DNA of 64,000 bases from Amphiura filiformis (GCF_039555335.1 NC_092628.1:30909409-30973408), one strand, 5' to 3'; positions 32,253 through 43,840 are shown, counted from the stretch's first letter. Made by a program: numbers and translations. Notes: generated from the letters alone by a model not told the origin.

Positions 32253-34161
32253 GCTTCAGACTCCGTATTGTACGTACAATATTGTATGTACAATACTTTT
32301 CGTGACGTCAAAAAGTATTACACGTGCAATAAATATACGTGCCACGACGAGTTGAATCAGATTAAATAACGCGCTATAACCCTGACGGTTCATTGTTTGC
32401 TAAATCCAAGCGAGGTCACCAGAAAATCTATGCAAGAGAAATTTCTACTGCTGCTGATGAAAAATCCTAGAGTGCGTTTGGAGGTTCTTTCTGCACTTTA
32501 CCAGTAGCCTAATAAATTCATAAAACAATAAAAATCAAATAAAGATTTAGGGCAAATGTTTTTACTCACTGCTCATCTGATCCACTTTCCCAGGAAATTA
32601 AATACCGATACTCCTTAGTTTTTCCCTGACTTTCCAGACATAATTATGAGTAAACATCAAATTTAATGTTTACAAAACAATCAAATATATATACATTCTT
32701 TTGCATTTTGTACATAAATATTGATATCAATAATGTAGGCCTACAAACATTAAAAAAGGGGGCCTAAGAGTACATGTCTATTTTTAATCATATACTAATT
32801 CCGCCATGCCCACACATATCTTATTATGAAATCGTGTAATGGAAGTGGAACCCAAATTCCAATCAAAAATAAAAACAAATTTGTTATCAAATACACTAGG
32901 CCTATACATTGTATTATAGGAATTAAATAGATGGTTCATTTTAATAAATAAATAGATTAACACGGGTAATGGACAAGAAATATTTGGCAATACCGGATTT
33001 ACCAGAGAGCCAGCGGATAAAGATATTAATTAAAATTAAAACAAATTAAATGAGAAAATGAAAGCAAGGACATTTGGCGAAGTATTGTTTTAGAATTCGA
33101 AGGAGTCCTAAATGTTATCCTGGCCCCAGGACACTGATTAATGTAAATTCGACCCATAGTTATTTTATCTACTTTTGCCAGCATTCAACCTGTTCAATGT
33201 GATTTATGCCTATTTTTAATAAAATTCCGAAATCTGACGTATCAACGTTGTATCGTGCACAAATTATGATTCGAGACTATTTCATTTGACACGGTTGTAT
33301 GGATTTCAGAAGATCGATTAGAGAATTACAGCAAGAGGCTTTGAGGATGCCGTAATCCTCTTGACCATCAACCAATCAGAGAGACATATTTCAGAATTAT
33401 GTTCGTATATTTGAAACTCTTTCAACTCTGAAATATATATTTCAAGTAATCTCGTTTCACATTAACACGTTTATGGATGTATTGGGATGATCATAAGTAG
33501 GTCTATAACATACACCATCATAACATGCCTCAACGATATCAACATGTAAAAAGCTGTTGCAAATTCATAACACAACGTGTTATAATGTATAATGTTATAT
33601 GCCAAAACTTTAAAAACAACAATGAAAATATCAGTATCAATCAAATCAAAACCAGAATAAATACATAGGCCTACAAATAATACTTAAGAAACTGACTAAA
33701 TCAATATATGACTAAATGTCAGTATAAATGAATCGCTAAATCAATTAATCAATCAGTAATCAATCAATCAATCAATAAATAAACAAATAAATAAATAAAC
33801 AAATAGGCCTAAATAAATAAATCTATAAATAAATAAATAAATAAGAACTGAATGTGCCATTTATATTATTATTACAATTTTAATATTATTAATATCGTTA
33901 GTATTAATAGGCCTTTTAATATTAAGTACAGTTGAATACAAAAAGACATGAAAAGATGTTCATCATTCCGTGCACGAACACTCACTAAATTTACCACTCT
34001 TAGAAATTTGGCAACTACGTATCAATTATTAAGCAACCAATGATTGTAGCACAATATATATTTTCCCGGTACATACTATTTATTGCACGTGTAATACTTT
34101 TTGACGTCACGAAAAGTATTGTACATACAATATTGTACGTACAATATGGAGTCTGAAGCGC
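32253..34161. mobile_element. 1.9-kb non-autonomous DNA transposon with about 83-bp inverted repeats
   Basis: Left arm 32253-32334 (gcttcagactccgtattgta, acgtgacgtca-type core, acacgtgcaataaat) and right arm about 34079-34161 (atttattgcacgtgtaatac, ttgacgtcacgaaaagtat, atggagtctgaagc) differ at very few positions, implying recent insertion or strong constraint. Each arm holds a nested palindrome (attgtacgtacaat). The interior of 1.74 kb is AT-rich with no frame over 70 codons, so it must borrow a transposase. No clear target-site duplication was found. It contains (AAAT)-like simple repeats at 33760-33845. Confidence 0.85.
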
Positions 34162-34507
34162 GCTTAATGTGCCCAATCGTGAAAAAAGATCTTAATTACG
34201 TGCTTTTTTGTTCACGGATCATATCCCCATTGTCAATACAGAATGGCCCCCGGGGTTACTGCCTACGAGTCGGGAAACCATTCTTCACATTCCCCAAACT
34301 GGGTATCACCCGTAAAATCACAACATCGAAAATTTCTATAATAATTTTGTAGTTCTTAAAGTAAATGCAAAACCTGTCTGTAAAAACAGTCAAATCTGTA
34401 ATAAGTATTTTGCTGGGGTTTACAAACTGGTGAAAAAACAGAGCAAAACCTGTAGAAAGGGGAAAATTCTTTATACAACAGAAACAGTTTGTAGAAAACT
34501 TTTTAGC

Positions 34508-34575
34508 TGCAAGTCCCTGTGTTGTTGTTTAATGGTTTATGGAATGATCAACGTCTAGGCGTTGTGCCTGTGTAA
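34508..34575 (+). mobile_element. SINE body, fourth copy, internally deleted
   Basis: gtccctgtgttgttgtttaa, tggtttatggaatgat and atcaacgtctaggcgttgtg are present, but the middle segment seen at 32075-32130 is missing. A short, decayed copy. Confidence 0.8.
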
Positions 34576-34900
34576 AACCTTTTCCCCCGTCGATATTTCG
34601 CTTAATTATCAATATATTATAATACGATATACATGAGGTAAAACAAATATCTAAATATGTAGTTTTTAAACGCTGTCATATCTCTGTATGTACTCTGGCA
34701 TATATGTTGATTCAATGTTTTGTGTTATTGTTATTTAAAATGTTTTGTGGAGAGCCGGTGCAATTTTCAACACAATGGTTTATTTTGTTTTTGTCTGAGT
34801 GATCTAGAAATACATAATATCCCAGAGGTAACATATATAATGTTTGTATATACCGTCAGTTAAATGCAAGAAGGTAGCAAGTACATGGTATAATAATTAA

Positions 34901-35006
34901 GAGGTTGCAATTTCTTACGATTTGAAATTCAAAATCACTTCAAATGTAGGTAATTTTTAAAATTACGGCCGCAAGTACTAATAAAAGGCGTAAGAAATTG
35001 CAACCT
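34901..35006. mobile_element. tiny inverted-repeat element, about 106 bp
   Basis: aggttgcaatttcttacg faces cgtaagaaattgcaacct, a perfect 18-bp pair. TTAA precedes the left end (34897-34900). Confidence 0.65.
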
Positions 35007-35613
35007 GTCAAATAAAAAACACCAACTTAGCTTGCATTCATGTATACCACTCGTAACCTCTTTATCATCTTTATTCAAATAGAATTTGTTTATAGTAATA
35101 TAAATGTATTGGGAGATACGCGTATGGCGAATGATATTGAAGAAGGGTCGAATGTTGCCAATCTGCATGATTGACAAGCATTCTGATTAAAATGGATTTA
35201 TGAAATTTTTTATTGAATGAAAAGTTATAATTATTATATTTTATAATAAAATACATATTTCTATAATGTGACACGATCTAGTCCATGGGGGGCAAAGGAG
35301 GCATTTTTGAAAATTGAGTTATTATATCATATACTAAAAACACCACAGGTCTAGCATACTTGGTTCTAAAGTTACGGAGTATTATTGTCATGTATGTTAC
35401 TCCATATTTTTGCCTTTATCTCAATTTCAAATTTGCCGCCTTTAGCCTCAATGGACCAGACTGTGTCATATATATATGCTCTTTATAGTATCTTGTAAGT
35501 TTGTTGTTGCTGTTGTTTTTTTGTACGCAAAGAGCTAGAATTCTAAATTGGACATAAAACAGCCATTCCATCCGCGAAACAGTTAGAGGTATATTGACAT
35601 TTTGATGCAACAT
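35007..35613. other. non-coding stretch, nothing recognised
   Basis: No exon or repeat supported up to the Tc1-like terminus. Confidence 0.4.
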
Positions 35614-37156
35614 ACAGTCATCGACAAAAGTTTGGAATATTTTTATTCTTTTGCATAGCCCTGTTTTTTAAGTGCAGATTTCTTACCATCAATGGCCCGT
35701 CAGCCATGCGAAATGGATCACGGGTGTCTGGCAAGGTCTTAGGTACCATTCCATATCACACAATACGTAATGTAGGACAATGGCTTCTTATGCATGACCA
35801 ATGAACCATCGGGTAACCTTTTCGCAGTTATTTTAGCGATATGATTCATAAGGTTACATTGGCTTTTGCATACCGTGTTGCATCTGTCTGTTGTATACGA
35901 TATTTCTGATCATGGGGTGCGAGTTGAGTGCAGATTTATACGCCCGCGTCATTGACTTACGTAATCGCGGCAACTGAAGGATATTGGTGCCGCTTTAGGA
36001 ATTACATAAGGTACAGTTTCTAACATTTTGAAGAGACGTCGAGAGACCGGAACTACCACACATAGACCAAGGTTAGGTCGGCCCGAAAGACCACCGCCAG
36101 GGAAGACCGATCTCTCCTGAGACTTTGCCGCAATGGCCGCACGAAGCCTGCATCTCGGCTATGAACAGAATGGCTGAGGTCCATAAACGCGCCTGTTACC
36201 AGGAAACATGTGAACAATAGACTGGTTAGTGCATGTTTTTGCACAAGACGACCATTAAGAAAGCCGATACTTCTGCAAAGACATCGGCATACGCGCTTGC
36301 TTTGACAGCTCACAGAATCATAGGAATTTGACAGTAGGCCACTGGCGTAATGTGATCTTTAGTGACGTGGCCCGGTTCCTCCTCTACAGACAAGATGGCC
36401 GATTCAAGGTCCGATTGGTCAAGCCCTGCTTGAGTATTGTATCCTGCCTATAGTCCAGGGAGATGGTGTTGGAATCACAGTATGGGGAGCATTTCACAGT
36501 AGGTCGAAATCACACCTCTACATGCTAGAAGGACACATGAACCAGGACCAATTCCTGCATGTTCTTGGTACAGTTATCCTTCCGTTTGCAAGAAGAGACT
36601 TCGGGAACAATTTCGTTATCCAAGATGACAACACCACAGAGCCCTACGCGTAAGGGAATTCCTTGAAAATGTGAATGAAGAACATCTTGACTGCACTGGT
36701 CGGCTTTGAGCCCAGATAGACACGCCGTCGTTGCTTGGCTTGCTGGCGAGGTATTCCACAAGGAACCTTGGCAAACCTGGTCGAGGGAATGTTACTACGC
36801 GCACATGACCTTGAGCTGGCAAGGGGTGGACGCACATATATTGAGTTATGTTTTCTCACGTATATAATAAAAGACTTACCTGAACATGTCACAGTGAGAG
36901 TTTAAGTTTTGCTAGTGTCTTTAATCTCATTTTGTGATACAAAGACTGCGATTGTGTGATCCTTCCATTGGAATGCGCTTTCTCATGTAATTCTTTGTTT
37001 AATTGACAAACTGTGATGTAAACATCAAAGGACATTTGTATCTTTCAATTAAATTCAACTGAGAACTACTCCAGAACAATAAATCTGTTCCAAATATGAT
37101 TGAAAACTGGATTTGATACAAAAATAAAAATATTCCAAACTTTTGTCCATCACTTT
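35614..37156 (+). mobile_element. Tc1-like transposon, inactive, about 1.54 kb
   Basis: Inverted ends: cgacaaaagtttggaatatt then tttattc at 35623, against aataaaaatattccaaactt then ttgtc at 37124. The interior holds a degenerate Tc1-type transposase on the plus strand with several stops and frameshifts. It shows an N-terminal helix-turn-helix region (DIGAALGIT, GRPERPPPGKT), the FSD segment of the catalytic core near 36355, VWG near 36480, and an IQDDN block near 36620 in place of the usual QDNAxxH. It ends in a C-terminal MRRR..C.A...RGG-like tail. It lies just downstream of the macro-domain gene's stop codon. Confidence 0.9.
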
Positions 37157-37191
37157 TCACACACCACAGATCTATGTTCACTTTAGTCCCC

Positions 37192-37502
37192 TCAATAAAA
37201 CATTAAAATACAGGCAATAATAGCTATTACTATGCTCAAGATAATCTTGTATTTCTTCTGTTCTTCGGGGAACGATATCGATGATGTATTTGATGAAGCC
37301 ACGTTCTGTTTTTGATGACGACATTCTAAATGTTTGGAATTTTTCATCCATTTATGCAGTCTTTGACCAGCTTTGAAGGCATCGAATACATTCCCAGATG
37401 CTGTAACGATATTAACGCTACGCACGTGGATGGGATGATAGTAGGAGGCAAAATTATTAACGCCTTCAATTATATACAGAGCATCCGTTTTACTGCCGCA
37501 TA
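37192..37502 (-). CDS. macro-domain gene, last coding exon: end of second macro-like module plus tail anchor
   Basis: Acceptor ttttcttttccag (AG at 37503-37504); the reading continues from the exon at 38208-38372 with matching phase 1. The peptide CGSKTDALYIIEGVNNFA, then HPIHVRSVNIVTASGNVF, matches the last helix-strand portion of a macro fold. Compare YKAFDNFARQYRPEFLHLIQ in the first module. A polar linker of about 40 residues follows, then a hydrophobic segment IILSIVIAIIACILMFY that ends exactly at the stop codon TGA (37192-37194). A C-terminal stretch like this would make a tail-anchored membrane protein with the macro modules in the cytosol. Splicing is inferred from sequence only. Confidence 0.7.
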
Positions 37503-38207
37503 CTGGAAAAGAAAAAAATAAATATTGTGGTTTCTTATGAATTAATCTTAGCATACTTCCGATATCTGACTATACGTATATTAAGTCGTGAATGATTAAA
37601 GTGGTGTTTTAGGTGTCCGTAAAATGATTTGTTATGATGATTCAACGTCGCGGATAAAATCATCGCAGGATGTGATCTATGCAACCTTATTTATAAATCA
37701 TTATTTTATAATCATTCACTTTAGCCAGAGACACATTTGTGATGCGATCAAGCAAATATATAGAATGGTAAACAGGATTTACAAAGCTGCATTTTGCAGA
37801 ATATCTCATTGAAATTGAATATCTAGTTCTAAAGATATGAGCAATGAAAGTGTTTCTAAAACAAGAGGAAACAAAAGGAAATAATTTGTTTGACTATATC
37901 TCAAAGTCAACATTTCAGAGTTCTGACTAATTTTGCTTGATCGCATCACATTTATCCACCATACCATACGTATGCCTCATGCAACGACCAAGTTGTGTGA
38001 TTCAAGACCAATACCCCCCGTATTCTCTCTATTACACGCTATAAATATGCTAAGGCATATAAAGCTTTTTATTTTGATCACCTTTTCTTTGAAAAAAAAA
38101 GATGGGGGCGTGTATTAGATTGGGCGTCAATTTATGGTAAATGAATTACAATAGGTCACTTTTATTCTCAAGTATCTCAATATTTTTGAAAAAAAAATTG
38201 TTTTTAC

Positions 38208-38372
38208 CGGTTCGCTTGATCACAAAAGTGATTTCTTCAAAGCCTCGTTGGTCAGTAAGCCGTAGTGCCTTGTGGACCATATTCCGTAACCAGATATGCT
38301 TAACAGGTGACCTGACATCTTCCACAATCTGAAAAGTGCATGGGGATCGATTACCCAACTCAAATCGTATGC
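38208..38372 (-). CDS. macro-domain gene, exon with middle of the second macro-like module
   Basis: Acceptor tttctacgaag and donor accg|gtaaaa, both in phase 1. The exon's 5' boundary sits at the same position in the fold as in the first module (before GIR here, before GFR there). The peptide includes GIRFELGNRSP, IVEDVRSP, then NMVHKALRLTDQRGFEEITF. This parallels ITHFYEPTKLQNAVFMALRL and LADKEHLKSIVFPVL of the first module. The usual glycine-rich loop after ITF is absent. Exons for the start of this module are only partly found (see 40350). Confidence 0.7.
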
Positions 38373-38453
38373 CTTCGTAGAAAACGAAGATAAGACCTCC
38401 TGAGAACAAAGAAGTAGCAGGAATAATAAGTACAGTAAAGAATCAGCAGCAGC

Positions 38454-38465
38454 AGTAGCATCATT

Positions 38466-38549
<84 letters not shown>

Positions 38550-38551
38550 TC
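38454..38551. repeat. microsatellite (ATC)n, about 95 bp
   Basis: Nearly pure ATC/TCA triplets, in an intron of the minus-strand macro-domain gene. Confidence 0.95.
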
Positions 38552-38567
38552 CATTACCATCATTTAA

Positions 38568-38871
38568 GGCCCATTCAGTGATTTGCTCATCTGTATAATC
38601 GTTAAAATCATCAAAATTCAGATTTTGGTATCTTTGTCATTGTCATTGATGTGTAGCATAGCCTGCTAGCTGTGTATTTTTAAAAGACAAAATAAGGCAT
38701 TTACACGAATCTATAATTTAAATTAGCTACATGTATTTGAATGGGGCTTCAACTTCATCAATACTGCTGTTTTCTTCATGTTTTGCCAATTGTTTTCATT
38801 TCAAAAATACCAAATGACAATTTGAATGACTTATCCTTCACTTTTAAGCAATTTATGAATCACTGAATGGG
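38568..38871. mobile_element. MITE (cattcagtgat family), second copy
   Basis: Left end ggcccattcagtgattt, preceded by TTAA (38564-38567). The right end gaatcactgaatggg is the inverse. It shares caaaattcagattttggtat with the copy at 28685. The right-hand TTAA is not conserved. Confidence 0.75.
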
Positions 38872-38968
38872 ATCCCTGAATGGGTGTAAAGTGAAATCTG
38901 AATAACCCAATTTTAACATTGTTACAAATATTTTGTATTAATTCGAGGAATTAATAGTTTGATTCCCC

Positions 38969-39392
38969 ACACAAACCGAATTTCATTTAAAGAGGGGGTC
39001 GCGACCGCCATCCGATAAATCAACTGTAGATTCAGCCCTGCTAATCCCTCGTATCCCAATTAAACAGAAAACTCTGATTTCCAAATAATATTGTTTTATA
39101 CATTTCGCCTACATTTTTAAAGAAAAATTGCTAGCATTCGATTTCCCATTAAGCGACATATGGCATTCCAAACACCGAATTTCGTTTAAAGAGGAATCGC
39201 GGTCGCGTCCACCCATCCGTAAATCAACTTCAGATGCAGCACTGCAAATCCCTCAATTAAACAGAAAACTCAGATTTCCAAATATTATTGTTTTATAAAA
39301 ACTCAGATTTCCAAATACAATTGTTTTATACATTTCGCCTACATAGTTTTTAGAATAATTGTTGGCATTAGATTTCCCATTAAGGCATTCAA
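38969..39392. repeat. two-unit tandem duplication, about 200 bp per unit
   Basis: accgaatttcatttaaagag, aattaaacagaaaactctga, tttatacatttcgcctacat and gatttcccattaag recur in order from about 39173. The second unit has an additional internal duplication of aaaactcagatttccaaat. It lies within the proposed intron between the exons at 38208 and 40350. Confidence 0.8.
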
Positions 39393-40349
39393 CTACCGTA
39401 ACAATTGTTTGACAATAATCAAAATTACCACATGGAATCAGTGTTCTCTACTTCTCGGAAAGATTGCAATCAATTGCGTTATAACTACACCCTCAGCCAT
39501 CAATACCGACATGAATAAAAGACAAGAGCTCACCATAGCAGATGCGGAGCGTGGGTGTGTAGAAGCATTTGCTTTATTGTTCTCTTGTCTTTTGCTATTT
39601 CGTCGGCGAGATGAGATGGGAAATACCCATGAATTTCTTATGTAATATACCACCACATGCTTCGTAGAAAGAGGCCAGTTTGTCTCGAGGGTTTCCGTTT
39701 GGTGAAAAATTATGTAATTTGACTCTGTTCATTAATATATACGAGCGCATATCGTTCATATTTTACGAAGATGTCTCTTAATTTACAAACATGGATGTTT
39801 TCCAGTTGTTACCTCAGACACATTCATGCGTGTGCAGACTCATTCCCACACAACTAAACTGTTCATGAAAAGTATTTTTACACTTTGAATTGTCGTCATG
39901 TTTCACAATCAAAAGGGTATTGAGCAAATTAATCAGTTCACTGGATGAAGCATTTTATACTGCGAATTTTGACACCCAATTTGTTGCTCTGCGATTTCGT
40001 TAAAAAAAGTTATAATCATTTGAAAGGTAGGGTCGGATTTCAACAGTTGCAGTAGTAGTAGTGCCTAGTTTTCTATCCAAAGTGGTACTTGCTTTGTTGC
40101 GCGGCTTTTTCATTCAAACTTACAACACTTATGTTTGCCGTATGTTTGATTAAACGGTGAAAAGCATGGCTTTAAATGAAAATATGATCAATCGCAAATT
40201 GAGATGGGGCACAAGAATCACTGTAGATTTGCATCAAGCACAACAGGAGTCATAGAGAGAAACGCGGACATTTTAGAAACTGTCCTTCAGAAGTAACCAT
40301 CGGGTGGCCACTTCTAGGAAAGTCATCAACGTTCCCTGTATCTTCGTAC

Positions 40350-40517
40350 CTGTCTCTCCATCTCTTTACGGTTGAGTCTCAACTCGACGGACTGCCCTCT
40401 GACCAAAACACTGGCTTCTAAAAGGCCAATAATTCGTCCCTCTTGATGTTTGGTTAATTTCTCGGTTGATTCCACCATCGAAACCCGAGATTCGCTGCTT
40501 CTTGAATGTGATGGCTT
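40350..40517 (-). CDS. macro-domain gene, tentative exon: charged helix leading into second macro-like module
   Basis: Open for 56 codons, with a good donor gagacag|gtacga (GT 40349-40348) and an AG at 40519-40518. The peptide runs KPSHSRSSES, then KLTKHQEGRIIGLLEASVLV, then GQSVELRLNRKEMERQ. The last part resembles the first strand of the macro fold in module one (AVHVQLRQGDITRQ), though the GDIT motif is replaced by RKEM. The acceptor has a poor pyrimidine tract and lies about 10 bp from an inserted foldback element (40529-40835). The true 5' boundary may differ. The phase does not match the exon at 41337, so at least one small exon, or another boundary, is missing. Confidence 0.45.
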
Positions 40518-40528
40518 CTGTAGTGCGC

Positions 40529-40835
40529 ATACGCTGGCGAAGTTACGTAATAATCGGATTAACTACCATAGCAATAGGTGAAAACAATTCTTGAATATAC
40601 CGCGCTGTACTGAAACTTTCACGCGGTACCTCTGCATTGAACCATATCAGGCTGATCACTTGCACCTGTAAGATTAGTATCTTTGAAAAGATCAGTACTG
40701 TGTTCAATCTATGATTGCAGACATACACAGGTGATTAGTTCATCCGGCTTGTAGTGCAGCGCGATATGTTCAAAATTGTTTTCACCTATTGCTATGGTAG
40801 TTAATCCGATTTATTACGTAACTTCGCAAGCGTAT
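40529..40835. mobile_element. foldback/MITE, about 307 bp, next to a tentative exon
   Basis: Left arm (gaagttacgtaataatcgga, ttaactaccatagcaatagg, tgaaaacaatt) and right arm (aattgttttcacctattgct, atggtagttaatccgattta, ttacgtaacttcgc) are almost perfect inverses over about 60 bp. Weaker pairing extends to about 90 bp. Confidence 0.9.
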
Positions 40836-41336
40836 AATGATTGAAGCGAATCCAGATTGACTCCTGTTTTCCATTGTCATTAATCATACATTTTCTTCTT
40901 GTCATTGCTTTTCTTCGAATAATTAACCAGGCGGCAATCATGATAATTTTTCGCACAATAAAGCAAGAACTGCATTGGATGCGCACCCAGAAACTTATGC
41001 AGGATACCTTGTATAAGGGCTACTGCAGCTTTTCTTATCTGACAATACAACAAGATCGCAGAGCAACAAAAGGTATCAAAATTTGCAATATAAAATGATG
41101 CATCCAGCGATTTTATTGATTTACTTAATACCCTTGTGTAACGATATTTTTGCGAGCAGTTAATTTATTCAACTACCCGCGCACACCCCAACAGTCTCCA
41201 TACAAGCACACATAACACCCTACCCACACACCCCTACATATGGGTGTCGAGACATCTGTTCTCGGTCCAATCTCTTCAGATTATAGTAAAACGAACTGCT
41301 ATGCGAATCGAATATTTTACTTCAGGCTATACATAC

Positions 41337-41483
41337 TTCTGGACACCCCGAAAGAGCTGCCATCACCCCAGCTACCATCGTAGCCAAGTCTGTTGAGGGC
41401 CAGGTTGATCTCATTACTTTCGTTTACGCCTTCAGGGACGACAGGTGATCTTTGTGTATACCACTTTTCGAGTCCTTGGTAAT
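41337..41483 (-). CDS. macro-domain gene, linker exon with Gly/Ser/Trp-rich segment
   Basis: Acceptor ccatccttccag (AG at 41485-41484) and donor ccagaa|gtatgt (GT 41336-41335), open for 48 codons. The phase matches the upstream exon at 42013 exactly (one base left over there, two supplied here). The peptide includes YQGLEKWYTQRSP, ESNEINLALNRLGYDGSWGD and GSSFGVSR. I do not recognise a domain. Inferred to be inter-domain or a small independent module between the two macro-like regions. Confidence 0.65.
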
Positions 41484-42012
41484 CTGGAAGGATGGCAATG
41501 TTTGAAACGTTTACATGTAAGTTGATTGGTAGAATTTGAATAAAATAGAACTACGATGCACGCGCTGTTATGAGACATCTGACAAACAACAAAGAAAACA
41601 GGTTTGTTTAATATTTAAAGAAATATTTGGTCGATGAAGAAAACAAGTTATTCTTTGATCTAGAATATGCAAGTAAACATGGGATTTTGTACATCAACAA
41701 AAATATCATTCGGCAATATCTACCAGAGACCAAATTGGAATAAACCACATTGCTCACATGAGATTAAATACTCCAGAAGGCAAAACAAGCAACATCCCAT
41801 GTTTATTACAGAGGCTATAATAGATTCGCGTGTATTTGTCTTGGGCAGGGGCTATTGTATGCACTAAGTGTGCATCTTAATATTGTCAACTCTTCTTTAT
41901 CATTAATATTTTTCAATTCACTCAACTTTGATTGTTGACATAAATTCATATCTTCACCTTCCTATAGAAAGTATGGGTATGTGTTGAAGTGTTTACGGAA
42001 ACACTAACTTAC

Positions 42013-42181
42013 TTGTTATTTTGTTACTGTCATTATCAACGAAGTATTCATCGTCGTCACCGTCGTCGGTACAGAACCCGACGACTGCATGAGACCCATT
42101 CTGTCTGGGAATGCTGTCTTCATCATCGTCGTCCTGGATATACCTCACTATCAAAGTGACGCCTTCTAACTGCTCTGTAGT
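42013..42181 (-). CDS. macro-domain gene, acidic linker exon
   Basis: Acceptor ttcatttcttgcag and donor aataacaa|gtaagt, both strong. Starts in phase 0 and ends in phase 1. The peptide begins TTEQLEGVTLIVRYIQ and continues with acidic clusters (DDDDEDS, DDGDDDEYF). Probably a flexible, negatively charged linker after the first macro module. Confidence 0.75.
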
Positions 42182-42235
42182 CTGCAAGAAATGAACATTT
42201 TAAAGTTGTCGTCGCAAGGTGTTTTTTTTTAATTT

Positions 42236-42274
42236 TGTTTATTTATCTATTTATTTATTTATTTATTTATGTAT

Positions 42275-42357
<83 letters not shown>

Positions 42358-42381
42358 TTTGTTTAATTATTTATTTATTTT
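42236..42381. repeat. microsatellite (TTTA)n, about 145 bp
   Basis: Long tttattta run with single substitutions, inside an intron of the macro-domain gene. The same unit on the other strand appears at 11039-11168. Confidence 0.95.
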
Positions 42382-42560
42382 TTAATTTAAAACTTTAGTC
42401 CAAATAAGTCTGACAACTTTCTCAAGTGCATGACAGCTGAATAAGTGATACTAATGTATGACAAATCTAAATCCTAAGAAAATCCTGTTAGACTAGTTCA
42501 TGAGCAGTTGTACCGCACTTGGAAAAAAAGTAAAGCTAACAAAAATAATTTCATCCATAC

Positions 42561-42787
42561 CGTACATATCATACCAGTAGCTTCCAAAACTTCTCTCATC
42601 GGTTCCTTGTACATTACATCAACAAGTGTAGACGATTCATGGAGTTCTCTTACGGCCAAATAGAAATTTTCAGTTCTCCTATCTGGTACAACTATTTGAA
42701 TCAAATGTAGGAATTCCGGTCGATATTGACGAGCGAAGTTATCAAATGCTTTATACAAACTGGAAACCAACTGTTGAAGGCTATCAC
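42561..42787 (-). CDS. macro-domain gene, exon with last part of the first macro domain
   Basis: Acceptor tttttttatcaacgaatag (AG at 42789-42788); donor tgtacg|gtatgg (GT 42560-42559). Two bases complete the codon left by the exon at 43841, and the exon ends in phase 0. The peptide DSLQQLVSSLYKAFDNFA, then YRPEFLHLIQIVVPDRRTEN, corresponds to the final helices and last strand of the macro fold (family pattern: amphipathic helix, then L..I.iV.fD). The canonical GTGxxG/F loop expected just before this helix is replaced by LDCSDS. Confidence 0.8.
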
Positions 42788-43082
42788 CTATTCGTTGATA
42801 AAAAAAAGGTAATGATCAAAATTTTGTCAGTCAAACAAAATAATGGGACCACAAAAAAACTGGAGTACACACTCCGCCTCCAAGTAGACTCATCCTGAAT
42901 TCTTTCTCGGTACTTCGATTATATATTCACGTTTTCATTTATCATCGTCTGATCATTATTAACATAAAGTTACATTATTAATCAAAACCCCCAGCTGAAG
43001 AGCCCAATCCACAATAGTGTAAAGGTTTGAGCAAATCATCGATACATATACACATAAATAATGCGAACAAGTAAACCTGCAA

Positions 43083-43175
43083 ATGTGTGTCTCAACCCCA
43101 TTAGCTCAGTTGGTAAAATTCATGTTTTCAAAAGCGCTCGATAGTAAGCACACATATGCTAACTATCGAGTTTTT
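43083..43175. repeat. tRNA A-box-like remnant with adjacent dyad
   Basis: ccattagctcagttggtaaa resembles a tRNA 5' half, but no B box follows. Instead there is a dyad (ctcgatagttagcat against atgctaactatcgag style, 43138-43170). Perhaps a SINE head fragment. Not a functional tRNA. Confidence 0.35.
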
Positions 43176-43840
43176 ACGGTATTACGCTCATACAACCAAA
43201 ATGATGATGACCAACTTCATTATAATATTTCAGACAAATAACGGAAACAACCTGTACAATGGGAGCCATGATTTGAATGCACGCCATGTTTTCCTGGTCC
43301 AGGTTGTTTGTTTGCTGTAATTAGTTGGCCGAGAAAAATTGGGCGACCAAATCTGATGCAATATTTTGGAGAATTCTATAATACATGGAAATGGTCAATT
43401 TTGTGAATATTTGTACTTACATGATAGGACGAATCGTAAAACAACATGCACAAACCGTGAATTTAGTAAAATTCATCAAGAAAACACTATAATTATGTAT
43501 TATTATTATCTTTATTGAGTTTGAAGTCGTAGTGATTTTAAATAATATCACCATACATATTTCTATGGTAAGGTGTTTCAACCAATGGTTCGCGAGTTCA
43601 AATTATGTGGTCGCAGAACTACCCATGACAGAATGAAGAAGCCGGGGCGAGAGTTCATTGTGTGATGTGTAATGTAACATTTGGTTAAGGCATATATTAC
43701 GTCTTGCTATTTCAAGAAACTAGGGTCACGTACAAAAAAATAGGAACCCCTACTGTATAGATTTTTTTCACAGTAGATACATTTTAAATAATGGAAAATT
43801 ACGATATCAATTGATATGTATAATATTCTACACTACTCAC

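Noticed and set aside
38360-38563. Poly-methionine reading frame
   Set aside because: Translation of the (ATC)n microsatellite; only the separate exon at 38208-38372 nearby is supported.
39438-39656. Missing middle exon of the second macro module
   Set aside because: The minus-strand peptide has a superficial ASAMV resemblance to the first module's exon, but no consistent acceptor, donor and phase could be found.
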